Part shown: one piece after another, positions 58,441-64,000 of the stretch
Numbering within the stretch: the first letter of the stretch is position 1
Layout: the number at the start of each line of letters is the position of its first letter
Origin: Hepsetus odoe
Taxonomy: Eukaryota; Chordata; Actinopteri; Characiformes; Hepsetidae
Direction of reading: 5' to 3'
Assembly: GCA_017165825.1 (NCBI GenBank)
Contig: CM029392.1
Location: 17,835,960-17,899,959 of the forward strand
DNA length: 64,000 nt
Program-made: the position numbers and the translations under genes
The notes under the pieces: generated by a model
The model's input: the letters and a program-made list of their open reading frames with translations, nothing else
Database searches by the model: none
Told to the model about the DNA's origin: nothing

Positions 58441-60311
58441 CCTCATTAAAAACACATGGGTCTGGAGGTGTAATATGAAGGAATGAAGATTTTTCACAGC
58501 ACTGAATGTAGTGGAGCAGAGTGCCTGTTTTTCATGTACATTTCTTTGTAATAACAAAATCAAACAACTTGAGTCGCAGCACTGATTGTAATGTTTCATC
58601 ACCGGCTCGCGCCTGTTCATTCATTAACTCAGGCTCACCTATCGAGTCTGTTCGGTGCTCCAAATGAAGTGCCTCTCATATACGGGCGGTAATTACAAGC
58701 CAGGCTGGCAGGCCATCAGTCAAGAGTGCTCTCAGGAAACGAGGGGTGAATGAGAGAAGGCGCCGGGTGGGGACGGTTGCCGCTCATCTCCATAAAGATT
58801 TCACTTCCGAGAAAGAGTCGGCATTTCCTGCGAGGATTCAAACCTTTTCCAACATTTTTCCGCCGAAAGGGAGCTGTCAAATATTTTGTTTATGCCGCTT
58901 TGAACGGGTTCACGGAGGAGCTGGAGCAATTCTTCTTGGGTTTCTAATCCAGGTCTCTCTAGGGTTCCTGAGGTTCTTTGTGAAAAGCTATTACAGCACG
59001 GCGACAACAACAAGTCACAATGGCAAACAGGTTGCCAGGGCAACGGGGTGGCGCAGGAGAACAAGGAAGGTGTGGAAGTGTTGGCTTTAGTGTTGTGGGG
59101 ACGCTGTACTGAATGCAAAAGCACAGGACTGCAATTAGACCAAGCACTCAAATAATACAAAAGTGGCCATGTCGGTGAAAAACTACCAACCAGTAAATAC
59201 CAGTCTATTATTCATGCTAATTTACCTAAAAATTAATGAATTAAACCACCAATCCTGCAGATGTGAAGAGCTGAAACACTTGTTTGCTGTAACATTTTGC
59301 TGTTTTTATTTGACAAATTGGTTTGGAAAACGTAGAGTAGTAACTTTTATCCATCTAGTTCTGCAAATCGAGCTCTAATTTAAAGGAAAAACATTTTTTA
59401 AATAAAACGAAATAAAATTAAACAACGAGCAGTTCAGAAAAAGCCCCAAAAAGAAAAGTGCATTGTTTTTGATGTTGGTTGCTAGGATTTTGCTACTTAG
59501 TTGTCGAGGTGTTTCAGGTTGTCAGGCTAGGTGGTTACTATGGTATCCCTGGTGGTTTCTATGGGGAACCAAAAACCAAAAAAAAAAAAAACAGTCAGAC
59601 CAAACTCTCTGGTACTTTATCATCTAAGAGCTGGTTCAACTGGTTTACAGTATTTAAGGTGGAACATCACCATCACCAAGTTGGCCTCCATGGAGCACTT
59701 AAGGTGGAACATCAGGACATGGGTCCTGTGCTCTGTTCCTGGTGGATTAGTTGTAGTCAGAACTTTTTCAGATGTTCTACATGTAATTCCGTGGCTTAAT
59801 TTAAATTCCATTCTTCCTGAATACTTCCTGGACCCATTAGCACAGGTATAACATCTTCCTCTGTACCTCACATCTCAAAAGAACCTCCTTAATGAAAATC
59901 TCTCTGCCCTCCTGAGACCAGCGGGAGCGTGTTTTTATGACGGGATCATCCTCGGTTCATTCAAGAGGTGTTGATTTCTTATAAAAAACCCTAGGAGCGA
60001 GAAAAAGATAATAACACTGTCTGTAAGTCACATCAGAGATGAGTTCCAGCAGCTTTTGAGAGCTCTAAGCGAAGGACACCATCAGGCTGGAGTCGCGATC
60101 AGAGACAATATGATCAAATCAGTGTCCAGGGTTTATCTCTCAGAACAAGAGACCCATTTTTACAGTTTCATTCTAAAATTTTCAAATATTCTGTAACAGT
60201 TCAAAAAAGAGGGAGACAAGTTTAAAGCCATTGAGTCACTGCTAAAATTATAATAGTTTCGTATTCATTTTGTTTTTATTTTACTTTCATTGATGTATTT
60301 TTAGAAATATT
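58441..60311. other. Mostly unique non-coding sequence
   Basis: Includes a candidate RFX site (listed separately), two single aaggtggaacatca units at 59648 and 59698, and a poly(A) at 59577-59592. No exon is supported. Confidence 0.5.
59031..59044. promoter_or_regulatory. Candidate RFX X-box
   Basis: GTTGCCAGGGCAAC is a perfect palindromic X-box (GTTGCC-2-GGCAAC), the RFX-family consensus. It sits in repeat-poor DNA inside the presumed grm8 intron. A function is not shown by the sequence; chance occurrence is possible. Confidence 0.5.
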
Positions 60312-60545
60312 TTAACTTTAAAGTGAAAGTGAAAGTGACTGTCGGCCGTCGTGAACACACAGCACTCAGTGAACCTCTGTATTTAACCCAACACCGTCCA
60401 GCAGACATATCCAGAACAAAGGGAGCAGTGATGGGGACGGAACCTTGACAAGGAAACCTTGCCAGCAGCCCTACTGGGCCAGGATTCAAACCCACAACCT
60501 TCTGATCCCGGGATCTGGAGTCTCATCACGAGGACACCGCTGTGC
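60312..60545 (-). mobile_element. tRNA-derived SINE, family B
   Basis: Near full length in reverse: aaagtgaaagtgaaagtgactgtcgg, gtgaacacacagcactcagtgaacc, gcagtgatggggacggaacc, aggattcaaacccacaacc (box B), gaggacaccgctgtgcag. Confidence 0.9.
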
Positions 60546-60989
60546 AGTTGGAATGCAGATGTACAGTCCATTACATCTTCCCTCAGACCTGTCGGAGGAA
60601 CCGGCTGATGGGACGAGGAATAAATTCCAGGCAGTTCAGCAGCAGGTGAGAGCGCAGCTCCGCGAGTAATTCAATCAAGAACGACCCTTAAGGGAGCGAG
60701 GGAGCACTGAATTACCGTCCCAGACCGGCCGTCTCCCAACTCACAGCTACACTCGGGCGGAGGCACGGGGCGCTGCAGACTTTCAACAGCCCAACTCAGG
60801 ACCGAGTGAAGAGGAGGGTGAAGCTCCTGCTGGGCGCCCCTCCTCCTCCCCATCCCTCCTTCCACAGATTTACTGAATCTACTGCAGAATACGCCCTGTA
60901 GATCCTCAGCAGCGGCCTTTCCAGAAAACAGACTCATTAAAGAATAAAGTTCTTTCCTAAAGTCACAAACACAGAGTTATAGGACCTTA
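60546..60989. other. Non-coding, nothing recognised
   Basis: GC-richer unique sequence. The ORFs on both strands have no recognisable domain. Confidence 0.45.
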
Positions 60990-61200
60990 TCCACCCATCC
61001 ACCCCTCCATCCACCCACCCATCCACCCATCCATCCACCCCTCCATCCACCCATCCACCCCTCCATCCACCCATCCACCCACCCATGCACCCCTCCATCC
61101 ACCCACCCATCCACCCCTCCATCCACCCAACCATCCTTCCATCTATCCATCCATCATCTTTCTCTATTTATGTCTCTTGTTTCATCCATCATCTTTCTAG

Positions 61201-61238
<38 letters not shown>

Positions 61239-61328
61239 GTCTCTTGTTTCATCAATCCATTCATCCATCCATCATCCATCCACCCATCCATCATCAATCT
61301 TTCTCTATTTATGTCTCTTGTTTCATCC

Positions 61329-61364
<36 letters not shown>

Positions 61365-61469
61365 CTCTTGTTTCATCAATCCATCCATCCATCCTTCCAT
61401 CCATCCACCCATCCATCCACCAATGCATTCATCAATCTTTCTCTATTTATGTCTCTTGCTTCATGCATC

Positions 61470-61512
<43 letters not shown>

Positions 61513-61732
61513 GATCTATGTCCCTTGTTTCATCAATCCATCTATCCATCCTTCCATCCATCCATCCATCCATCCATCAATCTTTCTCTATTTATGTCTC
61601 TTGTTTCATCAATCCATCATCCATCCATCCATCCATCCATCCATCCATCCATGTGTTTGCTTGTCTGTCTGTCCACCTAACCATCTGTCTGTCTGTCTGT
61701 CCGTCCGTCCGTCCGTCCGTCCGTCCGTCCGT

Positions 61733-61768
<36 letters not shown>

Positions 61769-61770
61769 AC
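60990..61770. repeat. Compound CCAT/CTAT/CCGT/CTGC tetranucleotide array
   Basis: Ordered blocks: CCAC/CCAT, then (CTAT)n, then a repeated cassette of about 120 to 130 bp (atcaatctttctctatttatgtctcttgtttcatc plus CCAT and CTAT blocks, about four times), then (CCAT)n, (CCGT)n and (CTGC)n. ORFs across it are artefacts. Confidence 0.96.
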
Positions 61771-62483
61771 TGCTGTGTGATCTTTCCGGGTGTTTGTGGT
61801 TCTGAACGGTTGGTTAGTGTCTCCTGTGAAGAACAGCTGTGAGTCTGTGTCCAGTCCTTCAGTCCAACATTCACTTCTTGAATCACATTTAATCTGAAGG
61901 ACTCCTAAAATCCTGGCCAATGGGAGAGCTCCTGTCTGTTAAACATCCTGATTGGATCATTTTTAATAAAAAACTATCATGAAATATTATGGTCTAAATA
62001 CAAATATGATTCTACTGAATAAAACAATCCATATGGTTTAGAAATGCATCTCCATTGTTCTCCGCCACATTCACACACTTCAGATTCCCAGTGGAAACCT
62101 GATGCTGGGTTCAAAAGGTAAAGCAGGTGATCCGGTTCGCGGAGGAACCTGTCTGGTGTCACAGGGTTTACAGGCTTATTGACCTAAGCACAAAACACAG
62201 CATCTTTTCCCTCTGGTTCCTGTAAGAACAAGCCAAACATACAGACAACAGAAGAGACCTGACGGCGTCTCCTCTGGAGGACAGAAGCCTTTCTGCAGGG
62301 CACATTAATACACACAACACCAGGACAGGACCGTCCATCGCAAACACTGACAAAGAATCCCCTCAAAATTCCATCGACTAACAGACGAATTACAGACCTC
62401 CCCTCCTTCCCTCCTCCCCTCAAGTCCTCCACAGTCTTCTAAAAGAGGAGAGAAGCATTAAAAACATCAGGAAGCCTCTCAAA
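61771..62483. other. Non-coding, nothing recognised
   Basis: Unique sequence between a microsatellite and repeat family X. Confidence 0.5.
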
Positions 62484-63262
62484 GCTCCCTCACAGACATG
62501 AGCTGGTGGTGGAGACGCTGTCTGGTGTCTGAGACGGTGTTTTAGTTCTGAGAAGATTCTGGACTAAAACTGAACCCGTTCATGGTGGAGGGACACGAAG
62601 AACAGAGATTTAGTTCAGATGGACTATTTTACCATCATCACCGTCCCACAGAGACACACAGAGACACACAGAGACACTCAGAGACACACAGAGACACACA
62701 GAGACACTCAGAGACACACAGAGACACAGAGAGACACACAGAGACACTCAGAGACACACAGAGACACTCAGAGACACACAGAGACACGCAGAGACACTCA
62801 GAGACACACAGAGACACACAGAGACACACAGAGACACTCAGACACAGAGAGACACACAGAGACACTCAGAGACACACAGAGACACACAGAGACACAGAGA
62901 GACACACAGAGACACACAGAGACACTCAGAGACACACAGAGACACACAGAGACACTCAGAGACACACAGAGACACTCAGAGACACAGAGACACTCAGAGA
63001 CACACAGAGACACACAGAGACACACAGAGACACTCAGAGACACAGAGACACTCAGAGACACTCAGAGACACACAAAGACACACAGAGACACACAGAGACA
63101 CTCAGAGACACTCAGAGACACACAGAGACACTCAGAGACACACAGAGACACGTGGAGCTTAACTGGGGGACAGGAAATACTCAGATTTGGGACGTCTGGT
63201 TCCGTTCACCACCGCTGGAGAGAAATCTGAACTGTTTCACACCAAAACCCAATCTGGAGGAC
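62484..63262 (+). repeat. Dispersed repeat family X, copy 4 (largest tandem core)
   Basis: The flanks are identical in layout to copy 2 (ctcacagacatgagctggtggtggagac; ggagcttaactgggggacagg; tgtttcacaccaaaaccc). The core at 62646-63151 is about 505 bp of 10-bp AGAGACACAC/AGAGACACTC units, about 50 in number. A 227-codon ORF crosses it but is low-complexity (RDTQRHTETH). Confidence 0.95.
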
Positions 63263-64000
63263 TGAGCTGATTTGGGGCAGAAATGGGCGGAGTGAAACCT
63301 TTAGCTTCATTTGTGGGAGGGGCTTCCCAGAGATTTTGCTGATTGATTTGTTGCTGTTCTTGTCTAGGAATAAGATGAACAAACTCCTAAAAATAAAACG
63401 AGAAATACCGTCTCTCAAACTACATTTGAGGGGACGATACTTTGCAGGGAATAAACCGATGGGAGAAAAGAGGCATTGAAAATAAACTGCCTCGTCTTTC
63501 TTCCCAGGCTGGGTTCAGATTAACACCGGGACAGATGTTAACCTGAACCCAGGAATTATAATCTGGGTAATCACAGCTAAACCCTCCCGTTTTCGGCCCG
63601 GCCAGCCGCCAAACCCCACCACACATTTGTCTCTGTAAACACGGACACCATCTGAGCTTGTTAAGGCGAGTAAGAGCGTAGTTGCTCCAGGATCGATGTC
63701 TGTAGTCGAAGGGAAAACACACGGCTGCTGTCTCGTTGATGCCTTATCGCACGTTTAACAGCAGCAGACGGATTGAGACATCCTGCACGTCCAACTGCTG
63801 AGAATGAGGGAGGACGCTCGCTCTGAAGAGGGGCTGAAAGAAAAGTCTGTTTGATAATGAAGCAGTTTCCACACGTGAACCTTCAGCAGTGAGCAGAGAA
63901 TCAGGTGTGGACTTTGTCTGGAGTGTCTCACACAGCAGGAGATTACTGGAGTGTCCCCATCTGCTGGAAATACTTCATGTGCTTTAGGTGAGGGGTGGCA
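63263..64000. other. Non-coding, nothing recognised
   Basis: Unique sequence to the window edge. I looked for the preceding grm8 exon here and did not see it. Confidence 0.5.

Larger units (their letters stand above)
21147..64000 (-). other. Probable large upstream intron of grm8
   Basis: If the receptor gene is intact, the preceding exon (about 216 bp, encoding the block around NYGESGVEAFTQ in relatives) must lie to the right. I looked for its reverse complement by eye up to 64000 and did not see it. The region is repeat-dense, with no supported coding sequence, so I interpret it as one long intron of at least 42.8 kb. A missed divergent exon or an assembly break cannot be excluded. Confidence 0.6.

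Noticed and set aside
60445..60669. Possible exon ending at a gtgaga donor-like site (EEPADGTRNKFQAVQQQ)
   Set aside because: The ORF starts within a reverse SINE and no acceptor or family similarity is evident.
62582..63265. 227-codon ORF (MVEGHEEQRF start, then RDTQRHTETH repeats), also seen in other family X copies
   Set aside because: The coding is produced by a 10-bp tandem repeat that is open in several frames. Copy number varies freely and other copies shift frame. No sign of a real protein.

Overview
This window looks like vertebrate, almost certainly teleost fish, nuclear DNA. The evidence is three spliced exons of a group III metabotropic glutamate receptor, several tRNA-derived SINE families with typical fish tails, truncated non-LTR retrotransposon ends, and very abundant micro- and minisatellites. 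I see no bacterial or viral gene organisation. Statements about protein families and fish repeats come from memory of those families; no database search was possible.

The only gene I can support is a minus-strand piece of grm8 (metabotropic glutamate receptor 8, or a close group III paralogue). Its three consecutive internal exons lie at 21146-21011, 19800-19646 and 15816-15679. They have AG/GT splice borders, lengths of 136, 155 and 138 bp, and phases that join without breaking the reading frame. Together they encode about 142 residues of the extracellular Venus-flytrap glutamate-binding domain. I found neither the preceding exon (expected to the right) nor the following one (expected to the left). 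If the gene is intact, positions 21147-64000 and 1-15678 are intronic, so almost everything else in the window is intron and repeat.

Layout. From 1 to 15.7 kb there are CCAT and GATA/GACA microsatellites, SINEs, a LINE 3' end, a 1.2-kb polypurine tract with a 19-bp minisatellite, long CA/TG tracts, and 21-bp minisatellites. From 15.7 to 21.1 kb lie the grm8 exons, with degraded reverse-transcriptase fragments, a hairpin and a CCAAT-rich minisatellite in the introns. From 21.1 to 45.7 kb there is a mosaic of dispersed repeats, several of which occur two to four times in the window and carry internally expanded tandem cores. From 45.72 to 56.17 kb there is one 10.4-kb array of a 47-bp CpG-containing unit, bordered on the right by short TTTAGGG-like repeats and a SINE fragment. 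From 56.2 to 64 kb there are further copies of the dispersed families, a canonical RFX X-box and a large tetranucleotide array.

No new multi-gene system is visible. The most interesting signals are the 47-bp array with its strange, site-restricted variation, and the pattern in which dispersed repeat families differ between loci mainly by local tandem expansion of an internal segment. Long open reading frames elsewhere fall in simple repeats and are not genes.
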